A stretch of 64,000 nucleotides of DNA from Pectobacterium polaris (GTDB taxonomy: Bacteria; Pseudomonadota; Gammaproteobacteria; Enterobacterales; Enterobacteriaceae), in assembly GCF_002307355.1 (NCBI RefSeq), contig NZ_CP017481.1, positions 1,860,001 to 1,924,000 on the forward strand, given 5' to 3'. The translations under genes and the position numbers were made by a program. Position 1 is the stretch's first letter. Every line of letters begins with the position of its first letter. The notes under the pieces were generated by a model that ran no database searches, was not told the DNA's origin, and saw only the letters and a list, made by a program, of their open reading frames with translations. Shown piece by piece: positions 8,931 through 19,518 of the stretch.

Positions 8931-9121
8931 TCACTTTCGATTTGTATTTTTCATTTTTAAAATTTCGCGATAAATACTTTGTGTATTTATGAAATCATTA
9001 CGCCATTATGTCTTATTTTGAGATAATATTTCATTGCTAAGGGTATTTCTCTTTGGGGAGGTTGTCTGAAATTATCATGTCAGTATGCGCGAATAAATAT
9101 GGCTAAGTCTATAAGGTAAAC

Positions 9122-9131
9122 GGCATATGCC
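9122..9131. promoter_or_regulatory. Possible operator GGCATATGCC
   Basis: Perfect 10-bp palindrome about 100 bp before the LuxR-type gene. It may be an autoregulatory site. The only evidence is symmetry and position. Confidence 0.3.
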
Positions 9132-9230
9132 AAATGGCGCAACATCATATCTTTCAAGATAGGCTAAAACTTATTAGAGAGTATTTTTAAATATGGCACT
9201 TTTAAAATAAAGGTAAATGGAGATTGCATA

Positions 9231-9845
9231 GTGAATGTTGTTATTATTGACAAGTCCCCTGTATTCATTCAGGGGTTATCTGTTGGGTTGAATGATTTTA
9301 TGCACGATGCCAATATTGTTGGCGTAAAGGAAATTGATGATGTATGGCCTTTCCTTGAGGAGATGAACAACGCTTTTATTTTACTAAATTGTAATAAAGA
9401 GAATGGAGAGTACAGTTTTTTCCTTGAATCACTGCATGAGAAATATATTAACACCAGTGTTATTATTATGGTTGACACTATTGAAAGACATATTTTGAAT
9501 CATTATCTGAAACACCATGTTATGGGCGTCATTCTTAAAACATCGCCCGTTGATTCTATTGCTCAGGCATTAAAAACAGTGTCGATGGGTATGGTCTGTT
9601 TACCGGATGATGGGGTGATCTATGAGGGGTGGAGTGTCGATAACAGTGTAAAAGGCAAACTCAGCGAAAGGCAGCATGAGGTTCTGCAACTGATTGCGTC
9701 AGGCGCTTCTAATAAACAAATCAGCCGGACATTAAACATCAGCGCAGGAACCGTGAAGTCACATTTGGAGTCGATTTTCAGGCGACTTAATGTGCGTAAC
9801 CGCACGCAGGCCGCGATCGTGCTATTAGAAGAAGAACGAAGATAA
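9231..9845 (+). CDS. LuxR-family regulator with degenerate receiver
   Basis: 204 residues. The N-terminal 120 residues follow a response-regulator receiver fold (VVIIDKSPVFIQGL at the start), but where the phosphorylated Asp is expected (LLDxN) it reads LLNCN, so classical phosphorylation is unlikely. The C-terminal LuxR helix-turn-helix is intact: KLSERQHEVLQLIASGASNK, then GTVKSHLESIFRRLNVRNRTQA. It starts with GTG at 9231, preceded by GGAGA 7 nt upstream; there is no in-frame ATG near. It probably controls the neighbouring lysozyme/DUF2589 operon or the NRPS genes. Target and signal are unknown. Confidence 0.88.
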   Translation: MNVVIIDKSPVFIQGLSVGLNDFMHDANIVGVKEIDDVWPFLEEMNNAFILLNCNKENGEYSFFLESLHEKYINTSVIIMVDTIERHILNHYLKHHVMGVILKTSPVDSIAQALKTVSMGMVCLPDDGVIYEGWSVDNSVKGKLSERQHEVLQLIASGASNKQISRTLNISAGTVKSHLESIFRRLNVRNRTQAAIVLLEEERR

Positions 9846-10127
9846 GTTTTATCTCATTATATTAGTCGTTATTGTTTGATTTAAGCATCAGGGAATCTCA
9901 CTCGTTATCTCTTTCAGCCTTCTTGGCATCAGGGTCTTTGCTTCGACCTTCTACGACTGGTCTACTGTGCGGCTAGCGTGATGGCATAAGGCCTGCTTAC
10001 AAAAGATCTGCTTACAAAAAGTAGAGTATCCACTGTTGCGATGGCCACCTTCGGGCGAACGCTTATTCTTGACAAAGAAGCCTACCCAGCGTATAAAAAT
10101 CGCCTTCGAACCAATCCTATGGATGAC
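9846..10127. other. Intergenic, no gene recognised
   Basis: About 280 bp between the LuxR-type gene and the metY promoter. Open frames here resemble nothing I know. The only structure seen is the 15-bp tandem duplication at 9992-10021. Confidence 0.5.
9992..10021. repeat. 15-bp tandem duplication
   Basis: CCTGCTTACAAAAGA followed directly by TCTGCTTACAAAAAG, 13 of 15 positions identical. One of several 14-16 bp duplications in this window. Confidence 0.7.
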
Positions 10128-10156
10128 TTGCATTTGTGCAGTTGTCAGCGTAGTAT
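10128..10156 (+). promoter_or_regulatory. metY promoter
   Basis: TTGCAT (10128-10133), 17-bp spacer, TAGTAT (10151-10156), placing transcription start about 10 nt before the mature tRNA. A sigma-70 match by eye. Confidence 0.6.
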
Positions 10157-10172
10157 TTGCCACGATTTCGGA

Positions 10173-10249
<77 letters not shown>

Positions 10250-10386
10250 CTTAACTTCCAGTAAAGTGTTTTTTCAAATACGTTCTTCACTCAATTTCTA
10301 TCTCTTTTTGCAGTGATTTTTGAAAAAATCCTTCACCGAAAGTTATGCCGCGCTGGTTAGCGGTATTAGGGTCCAGTTGCATAAAG

Positions 10387-10408
10387 CCCCGATTTTTCGG
10401 GGTTTTTT
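10387..10408 (+). terminator. Terminator 1 in the metY-rimP leader
   Basis: CCCCGA-TTTT-TCGGGG followed by six T. It probably ends most metY transcripts and lets a fraction continue into rimP. Confidence 0.8.
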
Positions 10409-10429
10409 GTTATTTGGCAACAAACAACT

Positions 10430-10450
10430 GGGCTATTAGGCCCTTTTTTT
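10430..10450 (+). terminator. Terminator 2 in the metY-rimP leader
   Basis: GGGC-TATTAG-GCCC followed by seven T, 18 nt before the rimP start. Tandem leader terminators here resemble the arrangement in E. coli; read-through would set operon expression. Confidence 0.65.
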
Positions 10451-10467
10451 ATGTCTTGGGGGTGGAC

Positions 10468-10920
10468 TTGTCCACATTAGAGCAAAAATTAACAGAGATG
10501 ATTTCAGCACCCGTTGCCGCATTAGGCTACGAATTGGTTGGGATTGAGTTCATCCGTAGTCGTCAATCGACGCTGCGTATCTATATTGATAGTGAAGATG
10601 GGATCACTGTTGATGATTGTGCTGATGTCAGCCACCAGGTCAGTGCGGTATTGGACGTAGAAGATCCAATCACTGTCGCCTATAACCTGGAGGTTTCGTC
10701 TCCAGGGCTTGAGCGTCCCTTATTCACGGCAGCACATTACCTGCATTTCGTTGGTGAAGAAGTCACAGTGGTGCTGCGTATGGCAGTCCAGAATCGCCGT
10801 AAATGGTTGGGTGTGATCAAAGCTGTTGACGGCGAAATGATCACCATAACAGTGGAAGGCAAAGATGAAGTATTCGCACTGAGCAACATTCAGAAAGCGA
10901 ATCTTGTACCCCACTTTTAA
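10468..10920 (+). CDS. rimP: Ribosome maturation factor RimP
   Basis: 150 residues, the same length as the E. coli protein and very similar throughout ([39 protein letters not shown]). RimP binds pre-30S particles and helps assembly of the small ribosomal subunit. I use TTG 10468, preceded by GGGGGTGG, because homologues begin MSTLEQ. An upstream in-frame ATG at 10345 would run through both leader hairpins and is rejected. It is the first protein gene of the operon, 21 nt before nusA. Confidence 0.96.
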   Translation: MSTLEQKLTEMISAPVAALGYELVGIEFIRSRQSTLRIYIDSEDGITVDDCADVSHQVSAVLDVEDPITVAYNLEVSSPGLERPLFTAAHYLHFVGEEVTVVLRMAVQNRRKWLGVIKAVDGEMITITVEGKDEVFALSNIQKANLVPHF

Positions 10921-10941
10921 AGTTTGGATGAGGCAACTAGG

Positions 10942-12471
10942 ATGAACAAAGAGATTCTGGCTGTTGTTGAAGCAGTTTCCAATGAGAAATCCCTTCCGCG
11001 CGAGAAGATTTTTGAAGCGCTGGAAACCGCACTGGCGACAGCGACCAAGAAAAAATATGAGCAGGAAATTGATGTCCGCGTCAGTATCGATCGCAAAACG
11101 GGCGATTTTGATACCTTCCGTCGTTGGTTAGTGGTAAATGAAGTCACTCAGCCAACGCGCGAAATTACGCTTGAAGCGGCGCAGTTTGACGATCCTGCTC
11201 TTGATGTTGGTGGTTACGTTGAAGATCAAATCGAATCCGTAACTTTTGACCGCATCACGACGCAAACGGCAAAACAGGTTATCGTACAGAAAGTTCGTGA
11301 AGCAGAACGTGCGATGGTTGTTGATCAGTTCCGTGAGCAAGAAGGCGAGATTATCACCGGTGTCGTCAAGAAGGTGAACCGTGATAATATTTCGCTTGAA
11401 GTCCGACCAATCGATGGCTCTAACACCAGTGCAGAAGCGGTAATTGGCCGCGAAGATATGCTGCCTCGTGAGAATTTCCGCCCTGGCGACCGTATTCGTG
11501 GTGTGCTGTACTCTGTTCGCCCTGAAGCTCGCGGTGCTCAACTGTTCGTCAGCCGTTCCCGTCCGGAAATGCTGGTTGAACTCTTCCGCATTGAAGTGCC
11601 AGAAATCGGTGAAGAAGTTATCGAGATCAAGGCCGCAGCCCGCGATCCGGGTTCACGTGCGAAAATTGCAGTGAAGACGAATGACAAGCGTATCGATCCT
11701 GTCGGTGCTTGTGTGGGTATGCGCGGTGCACGTGTTCAGGCTGTTTCCAGCGAGCTGGGTGGCGAGCGTATTGATATCATTCTGTGGGATGATAATCCTG
11801 CACAGTTTGTCATCAATGCCATGGCACCTGCCGATGTGGTATCGATCGTGGTTGATGAAGATACCTGCACGATGGATATCGCTGTTGAGTCGAGCAATCT
11901 GGCTCAGGCGATTGGTCGAAACGGGCAGAACGTACGTTTGGCTTCCCAACTGTTGAAACAGCATCGTTCAGACGATCGTTGGGAACTGAACGTGATGACA
12001 GTGGAAGATCTTCAAGCCAAGCATCAGGCTGAAGCACATGCTGCAATCGACGTCTTTACCAAGCACCTTGATATTGATGAAGAGTTTGCCACCGTGCTGG
12101 TTGAAGAAGGTTTCTCCTCACTTGAAGAACTGGCTTACGTGCCAATCAAGGAACTGTTGGCTATCGAAGGCTTTGATGAAGAAACCGTTGAAGCATTGCG
12201 TGAGCGTGCGAAAGCCGCATTAACAACGCTGGCACTGGCGCATGAAGAAAGCCTTGGTGACGGTCAACCTGCTGAAGACTTGCTTGGCTTGCCTGGGCTG
12301 TCGCGTGAGTTGGCGTTCAAGCTTGCTGCGATCGGTGTTTGTACGCTGGAAGATCTTGCTGAACAGGGCGTTGACGACCTGACAGATATTGAAGAGCTCA
12401 ATGATGAGCAAGCGGGCGAATTGATTATGGCCGCACGTAATATCTGTTGGTTTGGCGACGACAACGAATAA
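10942..12471 (+). CDS. nusA: Transcription termination/antitermination factor NusA
   Basis: 509 residues: N-terminal RNA-polymerase-binding domain, S1 domain about 135-205, two KH domains about 210-350, and two C-terminal acidic repeats. It modulates pausing, termination and antitermination. The start [16 protein letters not shown] matches the family; ATG 10924 six codons upstream is less likely. Compared with my recollection of the 495-residue E. coli protein, it has about six extra residues in the S1 loop ([17 protein letters not shown]) and about seven just after KH2 ([16 protein letters not shown]). These account for nearly all of the length difference. Confidence 0.97.
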   Translation: MNKEILAVVEAVSNEKSLPREKIFEALETALATATKKKYEQEIDVRVSIDRKTGDFDTFRRWLVVNEVTQPTREITLEAAQFDDPALDVGGYVEDQIESVTFDRITTQTAKQVIVQKVREAERAMVVDQFREQEGEIITGVVKKVNRDNISLEVRPIDGSNTSAEAVIGREDMLPRENFRPGDRIRGVLYSVRPEARGAQLFVSRSRPEMLVELFRIEVPEIGEEVIEIKAAARDPGSRAKIAVKTNDKRIDPVGACVGMRGARVQAVSSELGGERIDIILWDDNPAQFVINAMAPADVVSIVVDEDTCTMDIAVESSNLAQAIGRNGQNVRLASQLLKQHRSDDRWELNVMTVEDLQAKHQAEAHAAIDVFTKHLDIDEEFATVLVEEGFSSLEELAYVPIKELLAIEGFDEETVEALRERAKAALTTLALAHEESLGDGQPAEDLLGLPGLSRELAFKLAAIGVCTLEDLAEQGVDDLTDIEELNDEQAGELIMAARNICWFGDDNE

Positions 12472-12496
12472 CGAACTGTAGCAGGAAAGGAACAGC

Positions 12497-15199
12497 ATGA
12501 CAGATGTAACCGTAAAATCGCTGGCCGCAGAGATTCAAACTCCGGTTGACCGCCTGGTACAGCAGTTTGCTGATGCGGGAATGACCAAGTCTGCATCGGA
12601 CTCTGTGACCCAGCATGAAAAAGAAACGTTATTGGCGCATTTGAACCGCGATCGCGGTAATGCGCCGAGTAAATTGACGTTGCAACGCAAAACGCGTAGC
12701 ACGTTAAATGTCCCTAGCACCGGCGGAAAAAGTAAGTCGGTGCAGATCGAAGTCCGCAAGACACGCACTTATGTAAAACGCGATCCGATTGATGCCCAAC
12801 AGGCAGAAGAGGAAGAGCAGGCACGGCGTGAAGCGGAAGAACAGGCACAACGTGCCGCTGAAGAGCAGGCTAAACGCGAGGCCGATCTGCGCGAAGCTGC
12901 TGAGAAAGCGAAGCGTGCTGCCGACGAGCAAGCCAAACGTGAAGCCGCTGAAAAAGCTAAGCGTGATGTAGCGGAAAAAGAAAAAGTGACGAACCAACAA
13001 AACGAAAGTATGACCAAGCCGGCTCAGTCTGAGAAAGCGAAACGCGAAGCGGAAGCTGCCGAACTTAAGCGTAAAGCAGAAGAAACTGCACGTCTTAAGG
13101 TTGAAGAAGAAGCTCGCCGTATTGCTGAAGAAGCTCGCCGTATGGCTGAAGAAAATGCAGGGCGCTGGGAAGCGGAAAGCGCGACTAAACCTGAAGAGTC
13201 TGCTGATTATCATGTGACGACGTCTCATCATGCCCGCGAAGCGGAAGATGAAAACGACCGTCAGGTTGAAGGCGAGCGCCGTACCCGTACTCGCGCTGCC
13301 AAAGTCACCAAGCAGAAGAAAGGTAATCGCCAGTCTGAGTCCAAGGCTGACCGTGAAGAAGCGCGTGCCGTTACCCGTGGTGGTAAAGGTAAACGTAAGC
13401 CAAGTACACTGCAGCAGAGCTTCAATAAGCCCGCTCAGGCCGTTAACCGTGATGTGGTAATCGGTGAAACGGTTACCGTTGCTGAACTGGCTAACAAAAT
13501 GGCAGTTAAAGGCTCTCAGGTCATCAAAACGATGATGAAACTGGGCGCAATGGCAACAATCAACCAGGTCATCGACCAGGAAACCGCGCAACTCGTGGCC
13601 GAAGAAATGGGCCATAAAGTCATCCTGCGTCGTGAGAACGAACTGGAAGAAGCGGTAATGAGCGACCGTGATATGGGTGTTGCGGCAGAATCGCGCGCGC
13701 CAGTCGTGACCATCATGGGCCACGTTGACCACGGTAAAACCTCTCTGCTCGACTATATCCGTTCAACCAAGGTTGCAGCAGGTGAAGCGGGTGGTATTAC
13801 CCAGCACATCGGTGCTTACCACGTTGAAACCGACAACGGTATGATTACGTTCCTGGATACACCGGGACACGCCGCGTTTACTGCAATGCGTGCTCGTGGT
13901 GCTCAGGCTACGGATATCGTGGTACTGGTTGTGGCGGCGGATGATGGCGTGATGCCTCAGACCATCGAAGCGATCCAGCACGCGAAAGCCGCTCAGGTTC
14001 CGGTTGTTGTCGCAGTAAACAAAATCGATAAGCCTGATGCCGATCCAGATCGTGTGAAAACCGAACTGTCTCAGTACGGCATCATGCCGGAAGAGTGGGG
14101 CGGTGAATCTCAGTTTGTTCACGTATCTGCTAAAGCGGGTACGGGGATCGACGAACTGCTGGATGCGATTCTGTTGCAGGCCGAAGTTCTGGAACTGAAA
14201 GCGGTCCGTAGCGGCATGGCGAACGGTGTTGTGATCGAATCCTTCCTGGATAAAGGTCGTGGCCCGGTTGCAACCGTACTGGTACGTGAAGGTACGCTGA
14301 ATAAAGGCGACATCGTTCTGTGCGGCTTCGAATATGGCCGTGTCCGTGCGATGCGTGATGAACTGGGTCGTGAAATCACGTCCGCAGGTCCTTCTATTCC
14401 TGTAGAAATTCTCGGTATGTCCGGTGTTCCTGCCGCAGGTGACGAAGCGACGGTTGTTCGTGATGAGAAGAAAGCACGCGAAGTGGCCTTGTATCGTCAG
14501 GGTAAATTCCGTGAAGTTAAACTGGCTCGTCAGCAGAAATCTAAACTGGAAAACATGTTTGCCAACATGACGGAAGGTGAAGTTTCTGAACTGAACATCG
14601 TTCTGAAATCTGACGTTCAGGGTTCTTGTGAAGCGATTTCCGATTCACTGCAGAAACTGTCTACTGATGAAGTGAAAGTGAAGATCGTCGGCTCCGGTGT
14701 GGGCGGTATCACAGAAACGGACGCTACGCTGGCAGCAGCATCGAATGCGATTATCCTTGGCTTTAACGTTCGTGCAGATGCATCAGCTCGCCGCGTCGTT
14801 GAAGCGGAAAGTCTGGATCTGCGTTATTACTCCGTCATCTATGATTTGATCGACGAAGTGAAACAGGCGATGAGCGGTATGCTGGCGCCGGAATATAAGC
14901 AAGAGATCATCGGTCTGGCTGAAGTGCGTGACGTCTTTAAATCACCGAAATTTGGTGCTGTCGCGGGTTGTATGGTGACTGAAGGTATCGTTAAGCGTCA
15001 CAACAAGATCCGTGTACTGCGTGACAACGTGGTTATCTATGAAGGCGAGCTGGAATCTCTGCGCCGCTTCAAAGATGACGTTGGCGAAGTCCGTAACGGC
15101 ATGGAATGTGGTATCGCTGTGAAGAACTACAACGACGTTCGTCCTGGCGATATGATCGAAGTCTTTGAAACGATTGAGATCAAACGTACGATCGCATAA
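12497..15199 (+). CDS. infB: Translation initiation factor IF-2
   Basis: 900 residues: N-terminal IF2 domain, a long Glu/Lys/Arg/Ala coiled-coil linker (about 95-300), then the G domain with [20 protein letters not shown] and NKIDKP, and C-terminal domains that bind initiator tRNA. The GTPase delivers fMet-tRNA to the 30S subunit and promotes subunit joining. Internal starts for shorter isoforms are plausible: GTG at 12986 (residue 164) and ATG at 13010 (residue 172) sit where E. coli makes IF2-2 and IF2-3. It begins 25 nt after nusA, with AGGAAAGGA upstream. Confidence 0.98.
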   Translation: MTDVTVKSLAAEIQTPVDRLVQQFADAGMTKSASDSVTQHEKETLLAHLNRDRGNAPSKLTLQRKTRSTLNVPSTGGKSKSVQIEVRKTRTYVKRDPIDAQQAEEEEQARREAEEQAQRAAEEQAKREADLREAAEKAKRAADEQAKREAAEKAKRDVAEKEKVTNQQNESMTKPAQSEKAKREAEAAELKRKAEETARLKVEEEARRIAEEARRMAEENAGRWEAESATKPEESADYHVTTSHHAREAEDENDRQVEGERRTRTRAAKVTKQKKGNRQSESKADREEARAVTRGGKGKRKPSTLQQSFNKPAQAVNRDVVIGETVTVAELANKMAVKGSQVIKTMMKLGAMATINQVIDQETAQLVAEEMGHKVILRRENELEEAVMSDRDMGVAAESRAPVVTIMGHVDHGKTSLLDYIRSTKVAAGEAGGITQHIGAYHVETDNGMITFLDTPGHAAFTAMRARGAQATDIVVLVVAADDGVMPQTIEAIQHAKAAQVPVVVAVNKIDKPDADPDRVKTELSQYGIMPEEWGGESQFVHVSAKAGTGIDELLDAILLQAEVLELKAVRSGMANGVVIESFLDKGRGPVATVLVREGTLNKGDIVLCGFEYGRVRAMRDELGREITSAGPSIPVEILGMSGVPAAGDEATVVRDEKKAREVALYRQGKFREVKLARQQKSKLENMFANMTEGEVSELNIVLKSDVQGSCEAISDSLQKLSTDEVKVKIVGSGVGGITETDATLAAASNAIILGFNVRADASARRVVEAESLDLRYYSVIYDLIDEVKQAMSGMLAPEYKQEIIGLAEVRDVFKSPKFGAVAGCMVTEGIVKRHNKIRVLRDNVVIYEGELESLRRFKDDVGEVRNGMECGIAVKNYNDVRPGDMIEVFETIEIKRTIA

Positions 15200-15232
15200 T
15201 CCGTTTTCAGCGACGATGTAAGTTATTAGTAA

Positions 15233-15258
15233 GGGGGGCCTAGTGCCCCCCGATTTTT
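15233..15258 (+). terminator. Hairpin between infB and rbfA
   Basis: GGGGGGC / GCCCCCC with a 5-nt loop, followed two bases later by five T. Likely a partial terminator that lowers expression of rbfA-truB relative to infB. Confidence 0.6.
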
Positions 15259-15273
15259 ACTTGAGGATTTATC

Positions 15274-15672
15274 ATGGCAAAAGAATTCAGCCGCACCCAG
15301 CGCGTCGCGCAGGAAATGCAAAAAGAAATCGCCATTATTATTCAGCGTGAAGTGAAAGATCCGCGCATCGGCATGGCGACCGTCTCCGGTGTGGAAGTGT
15401 CTCGCGATCTGGCGTATGCCAAGGTTTTTGTGACCTTCCTGAATGATAACGAACCAGAGCAAGTTCAAATAGCAATAAAAGCACTGCAAGATGCGTCTGG
15501 CTTTATCCGTAAACTGATTGGCAAGGCAATGCGCCTGCGTGTTGTTCCAGAATTGACCTTCTCCTACGACAACTCATTGGTTGAAGGGATGAGAATGTCC
15601 AATCTGGTGACCAATGTGGTCAGAAACGATACGGAACGTCGTCCTGTTACGGGCGAAGATCAGGAGGATTAA
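15274..15672 (+). CDS. rbfA: Ribosome-binding factor A
   Basis: 132 residues with the KH-like fold of RbfA ([20 protein letters not shown], then [20 protein letters not shown]). It binds the 30S subunit near helix 1 of 16S rRNA during late maturation and cold adaptation. The stop codon overlaps the truB start as TAATG, so translation is coupled. ATG 15274 follows TTGAGGA. Confidence 0.97.
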   Translation: MAKEFSRTQRVAQEMQKEIAIIIQREVKDPRIGMATVSGVEVSRDLAYAKVFVTFLNDNEPEQVQIAIKALQDASGFIRKLIGKAMRLRVVPELTFSYDNSLVEGMRMSNLVTNVVRNDTERRPVTGEDQED

Positions 15673-16616
15673 TGAGTCGTCCTCGCCGCCGTGGCCGTGA
15701 TGTACACGGCGTATTGTTATTAGATAAGCCGCAGGGCGTGTCGTCTAATGATGTTTTGCAGAAGGTAAAACGGATTTTTAACGCGAACAGAGCGGGCCAT
15801 ACGGGGGCGTTGGATCCATTAGCAACCGGTATGCTGCCGATTTGTCTTGGGGAAGCGACGAAGTTTTCCCAGTATTTGCTGGATTCTGATAAGCGCTACC
15901 GTGTTATTGCTCGACTTGGGCAACGGACTGACACCTCTGATGCCGATGGTAACGTGATTGAAGAGCGTGCGATTGGTTTTTCTGCTACGGATTTGGAGCA
16001 GGCGCTGGAAGGCTTTCGTGGTACTACGCAGCAAGTGCCGTCCATGTACTCGGCGCTGAAATACCAAGGGCGCAAGCTGTATGAGTATGCCCGTCAGGGG
16101 CTGACGGTTCCACGTGAAGCACGTGAAATCACCGTTTACGAACTGCAGTTCATTCGCTGGGAAGGTGATGAACTGGAGCTAGAGATTCACTGCTCGAAAG
16201 GGACGTACATCCGTACTATCATTGACGATCTGGGCGAAAAGCTGGGCTGTGGTGCGCATGTGATTTATCTGCGTCGTTTGCAGGTTGCTACGTACCCTAC
16301 CGAAAGAATGGTGACGTTGGAGCAGTTAGCGGCTTTGGCCGAGCAGGCTCAAACACAAGAAGACCCACTTTCGCTGAGTCTCGATCCGCTGCTCATGCCG
16401 ATGGAAAGCCCGGTTATTGATTTTCCCGAAGTGAATTTGACGCCGGTTGTTGCTGGCTATTTGAAGCTGGGGCAAGCGGTTCAGGCCGCGAATGCGCCAT
16501 TGAACGGCATGGTGAGAATCACCGAAGGTGACGAGCACAAGTTTATTGGGATGGGTGAAATCGACAGCGATGGCCGGGTTGCGCCGCGTCGTTTGGTTGT
16601 TGAGTTTCCAGTGTAA
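15672..16616 (+). CDS. truB: tRNA pseudouridine(55) synthase TruB
   Basis: 314 residues. The catalytic aspartate is D48 in [16 protein letters not shown], and the family motif [10 protein letters not shown] appears as [24 protein letters not shown]-like C-terminus follows. It converts U55 in the T loop of tRNAs to pseudouridine. It overlaps rbfA by one base. Confidence 0.97.
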   Translation: MSRPRRRGRDVHGVLLLDKPQGVSSNDVLQKVKRIFNANRAGHTGALDPLATGMLPICLGEATKFSQYLLDSDKRYRVIARLGQRTDTSDADGNVIEERAIGFSATDLEQALEGFRGTTQQVPSMYSALKYQGRKLYEYARQGLTVPREAREITVYELQFIRWEGDELELEIHCSKGTYIRTIIDDLGEKLGCGAHVIYLRRLQVATYPTERMVTLEQLAALAEQAQTQEDPLSLSLDPLLMPMESPVIDFPEVNLTPVVAGYLKLGQAVQAANAPLNGMVRITEGDEHKFIGMGEIDSDGRVAPRRLVVEFPV

Positions 16617-16738
16617 ACCCGCCCGTTGCTGCCTTGCTATCGCAGAACGCTGAGGGTAGAATAGCGCGGCTTGACTATTGGGTGGCTGAATTAGAGATCG
16701 GCGCCTGTTTTTTTATCTATAATGTTTGGAGTATTACA

Positions 16739-17008
16739 ATGTCTCTAAGTGTTGAAGCTAAAGCTAAAATCGTAGCAGACTTCGGTCGTGGCACTAACGA
16801 TAGTGGTTCTACTGAAGTTCAGGTTGCTTTGCTGACTGCGCAGATCAACCATCTGCAAGGCCACTTTTCTGAGCACAAAAAAGATCACCACAGCCGTCGT
16901 GGTCTGCTGCGTATGGTTTCTCAGCGTCGTAAGCTGCTGGACTACCTGAAGCGTAAAGATGTAGCACGTTACACCAGTCTGATCGAGCGTCTGGGTCTGC
17001 GTCGCTAA
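16739..17008 (+). CDS. rpsO: 30S ribosomal protein S15
   Basis: 89 residues, the standard length ([36 protein letters not shown]). S15 binds the central domain of 16S rRNA and in E. coli represses its own mRNA through a 5' pseudoknot. ATG 16739 is preceded by GGAG. An upstream in-frame ATG at 16634 is not used by homologues. Located between truB and pnp as in other enterics. Confidence 0.98.
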   Translation: MSLSVEAKAKIVADFGRGTNDSGSTEVQVALLTAQINHLQGHFSEHKKDHHSRRGLLRMVSQRRKLLDYLKRKDVARYTSLIERLGLRR

Positions 17009-17028
17009 GTCTTCTGTGTTTCAGTGGG

Positions 17029-17054
17029 AAGGGGCCTCTTTTGGCCCCTTTCTT
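17029..17054 (+). terminator. rpsO terminator
   Basis: AAGGGGCC-TCTTTT-GGCCCCTT followed by TCTTCT. Intrinsic terminator at the rpsO-pnp junction, allowing some read-through into pnp. Confidence 0.85.
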
Positions 17055-17120
17055 CTAGGAAGCGTTAGCAAAACAGAGTAGTGTATTGTTGTTAATATGA
17101 TCTTTCATTACAGAGGTTCG

Positions 17121-17177
17121 CGCGGCTAATGAGAGGCTTTATCTGCATAAGCAAGATAAGGGTTGTCATTAGTCGTG
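17121..17177 (+). ncRNA. pnp leader stem-loop (RNase III target)
   Basis: Long imperfect hairpin: CGCGGCTAATGA (17121-17132) pairs with TCATTAGTCGTG (17166-17177), and CTTTATCT with AGATAAGG inside it. In E. coli an equivalent leader duplex is cut by RNase III, after which PNPase represses its own synthesis. Position and shape suggest the same control; the processing is inferred. Confidence 0.7.
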
Positions 17178-17257
17178 AGAATGTAGTGCAAAGGTCGGGA
17201 GTTCACTGGCGCGTTTATCTTGAATACGTGTAGCGCGCCCCAGCTAAGGATATAATT

Positions 17258-19378
17258 TTGCTGAATCCGATCGTTCGTAAGTTCCAATATGGTCAGCATA
17301 CCGTCACGTTAGAGACCGGTATGATGGCACGCCAGGCTACCGCCGCTGTGATGGTAAGCATGGATGACACCGCGGTATTCGTTACCGTTGTAGGCGCTAA
17401 AAGTGCTAAGCCGGGTCAAAGTTTCTTCCCGTTGACAGTTAACTATCAGGAGCGTACCTACGCTGCTGGACGTTTCCCTGGTGGTTTCTTCCGTCGTGAA
17501 GGCCGTCCAAGTGAAGGCGAAACGCTGACTTCTCGTCTGATTGACCGCCCAATTCGCCCTCTGTTCCCAGAAGGTTTCCTGAATGAAGTTCAGGTGATCG
17601 CGACCGTTGTTTCTGTTAACCCACAGGTTAGCCCTGACATCGTTGCCATGATTGGTGCCTCTGCGGCGCTGAGCCTGTCTGGTATTCCGTTCAACGGCCC
17701 TATCGGTGTTGCACGCGTCGGTTACCTGAACGACCAGTATGTCCTGAACCCAACGATGGACGAGCTGAAAGAAAGCCGTCTGGATCTGGTGGTTGCCGGT
17801 ACAGAAGGCGCGGTTCTGATGGTGGAATCTGAAGCTGAGCTGCTGAGCGAAGATCAGATGCTGGGTGCGGTGGTATTTGGTCACGAGCAACAGCAGATCG
17901 TTATCCAGAACATCAACTCACTGGTTGCCGAAGCGGGCAAACCGAAGTGGGAATGGCATGCGCCAGAAGTTAACGTTTCTTTAGAGCAGCGTGTACAGGC
18001 TTTGTCTGAAGCACGTCTGGGTGACGCTTACCGCATCACTGAAAAACAAGAGCGTTATGCACAAGTTAATGTCATCAAAGCGGATGTTGTTGCTGCTCTG
18101 CAGGCTGAAGACGAGACCCTGAGTGCGGGTGATATCCAGGAAATTCTGGGTGACGTTGAGAAAAATGTCGTACGTAGCCGCGTGCTGGCTGGCGAACCAC
18201 GTATCGATGGCCGTGAAAAAGACATGATTCGTGGTCTGGATGTGCGTACTGGCGTACTGCCGCGTACTCACGGTTCTGCACTGTTCACCCGTGGTGAAAC
18301 GCAGGCGTTGGTAACCGCAACGTTGGGAACTGAGCGTGATGCGCAGAACATCGACGAGCTGACTGGCGAACGTACCGATCGCTTCCTGCTGCACTACAAC
18401 TTCCCTCCGTACTGTGTTGGTGAAACGGGTATGGTCGGTTCGCCTAAGCGTCGTGAAATCGGTCACGGTCGTCTGGCTAAGCGTGGCGTGTTGGCCGTTA
18501 TGCCTAAGGCGAACGAATTCCCGTACACCGTGCGTGTCGTGTCTGAAATCACAGAATCCAACGGTTCTTCTTCCATGGCGTCTGTCTGCGGTGCTTCTCT
18601 GGCACTGATGGATGCAGGTGTGCCAATTAAATCAGCCGTTGCGGGTATCGCGATGGGTCTGGTGAAAGAAGGCGATAACTTTGTTGTTCTGTCCGACATT
18701 CTGGGTGACGAAGACCACCTGGGCGATATGGACTTCAAAGTTGCCGGTAGCCGTGAAGGTATCACTGCGCTGCAGATGGATATCAAGATCGAAGGGATTA
18801 CCCGTGAGATCATGCAAGTTGCTTTGAATCAAGCCAAAGGTGCACGTTTGCACATTCTGGGCGTGATGGAGCAGGCGATCAGCTCACCACGTGGTGATAT
18901 CTCTGAATTCGCACCGCGTATTCACACCATCAAGATCAGTACCGATAAGATTAAAGACGTGATCGGTAAAGGTGGTTCTGTGATTCGTGCGCTGACGGAA
19001 GAAACGGGCACGACCATTGAAATCGAAGACGATGGTACTGTGAAAATCGCTTCAACCGACGGCGAAAAAGCGAAACACGCAATTCGTCGTATTGAAGAGA
19101 TCACTGCTGAAATCGAAGTCGGCCGCGTGTATCAGGGTAAAGTTACCCGCATCGTTGATTTTGGTGCTTTCGTCGCTATTGGCGGCGGCAAAGAAGGCCT
19201 GGTGCACATTTCTCAGATCGCCGACAAGCGCGTAGAGAAAGTGACTGATTACCTGCAAATGGGTCAGGAAGTGCCGGTCAAGGTTCTGGAAGTTGATCGC
19301 CAGGGCCGCGTGCGCTTAAGCATCAAAGAAGCAAATGCGCAAACTCAGGAAGCGGCAGCCCCGTCTTCTGAGGAATAA
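17258..19378 (+). CDS. pnp: Polynucleotide phosphorylase
   Basis: 706 residues: two RNase PH-like domains (about 1-220 and 310-540), joined by an alpha domain, then KH ([20 protein letters not shown]) and S1 ([15 protein letters not shown]) domains. It degrades RNA 3' to 5' with phosphate, in the RNA degradosome. I use TTG 17258, as homologues begin [14 protein letters not shown] and AAGGA lies 9 nt upstream. A leader stem-loop precedes it. Confidence 0.98.
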   Translation: MLNPIVRKFQYGQHTVTLETGMMARQATAAVMVSMDDTAVFVTVVGAKSAKPGQSFFPLTVNYQERTYAAGRFPGGFFRREGRPSEGETLTSRLIDRPIRPLFPEGFLNEVQVIATVVSVNPQVSPDIVAMIGASAALSLSGIPFNGPIGVARVGYLNDQYVLNPTMDELKESRLDLVVAGTEGAVLMVESEAELLSEDQMLGAVVFGHEQQQIVIQNINSLVAEAGKPKWEWHAPEVNVSLEQRVQALSEARLGDAYRITEKQERYAQVNVIKADVVAALQAEDETLSAGDIQEILGDVEKNVVRSRVLAGEPRIDGREKDMIRGLDVRTGVLPRTHGSALFTRGETQALVTATLGTERDAQNIDELTGERTDRFLLHYNFPPYCVGETGMVGSPKRREIGHGRLAKRGVLAVMPKANEFPYTVRVVSEITESNGSSSMASVCGASLALMDAGVPIKSAVAGIAMGLVKEGDNFVVLSDILGDEDHLGDMDFKVAGSREGITALQMDIKIEGITREIMQVALNQAKGARLHILGVMEQAISSPRGDISEFAPRIHTIKISTDKIKDVIGKGGSVIRALTEETGTTIEIEDDGTVKIASTDGEKAKHAIRRIEEITAEIEVGRVYQGKVTRIVDFGAFVAIGGGKEGLVHISQIADKRVEKVTDYLQMGQEVPVKVLEVDRQGRVRLSIKEANAQTQEAAAPSSEE

Positions 19379-19402
19379 CGACTGTTAGAAAACGGTCTTA
19401 TG

Positions 19403-19432
19403 GCACCTTGCCTGATTATCATGGCAAGGTGC
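19403..19432 (+). terminator. Hairpin after pnp
   Basis: Perfect 10-bp stem GCACCTTGCC / GGCAAGGTGC with a 10-nt loop, 25 nt after the pnp stop. No T tract, so perhaps an RNA-protecting 3' end or weak terminator before nlpI. Confidence 0.55.
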
Positions 19433-19518
19433 TGCGTGTATCGTAAGGGAATGGATGCTCTTACGTTGAGCGGTCCGGGACAGGATGTTCATCCAATGTT
19501 TGTCTTCGGGAGTGGGAA

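Larger units (their letters stand above)
8785..9230. promoter_or_regulatory. AT-rich divergent control region
   Basis: 446 bp of AT-rich DNA between the leftward DUF2589/lysozyme operon and the rightward LuxR-type gene. It contains several palindromes: ATGGCATAGGCCAT (8917-8930), GGCATATGCC (9122-9131) and TATCTT-TC-AAGATA (9149-9162). No gene is apparent. Confidence 0.5.

Noticed and set aside
9951-10163. 70-codon minus-strand open frame upstream of metY
   Set aside because: Covers the metY promoter and shows no recognisable domain.
12789-13160. Repeats within infB and within deaD (RDSR units) as tandem-duplication loci
   Set aside because: These follow normal low-complexity coding (coiled coil; Arg-rich tail) known in both families, with periods set by codons.
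12704-13732. Long antisense open frame (342 codons) in infB
   Set aside because: A shadow of the highly biased Glu/Lys/Arg linker of IF-2; Phe/Arg-rich translation without a family.
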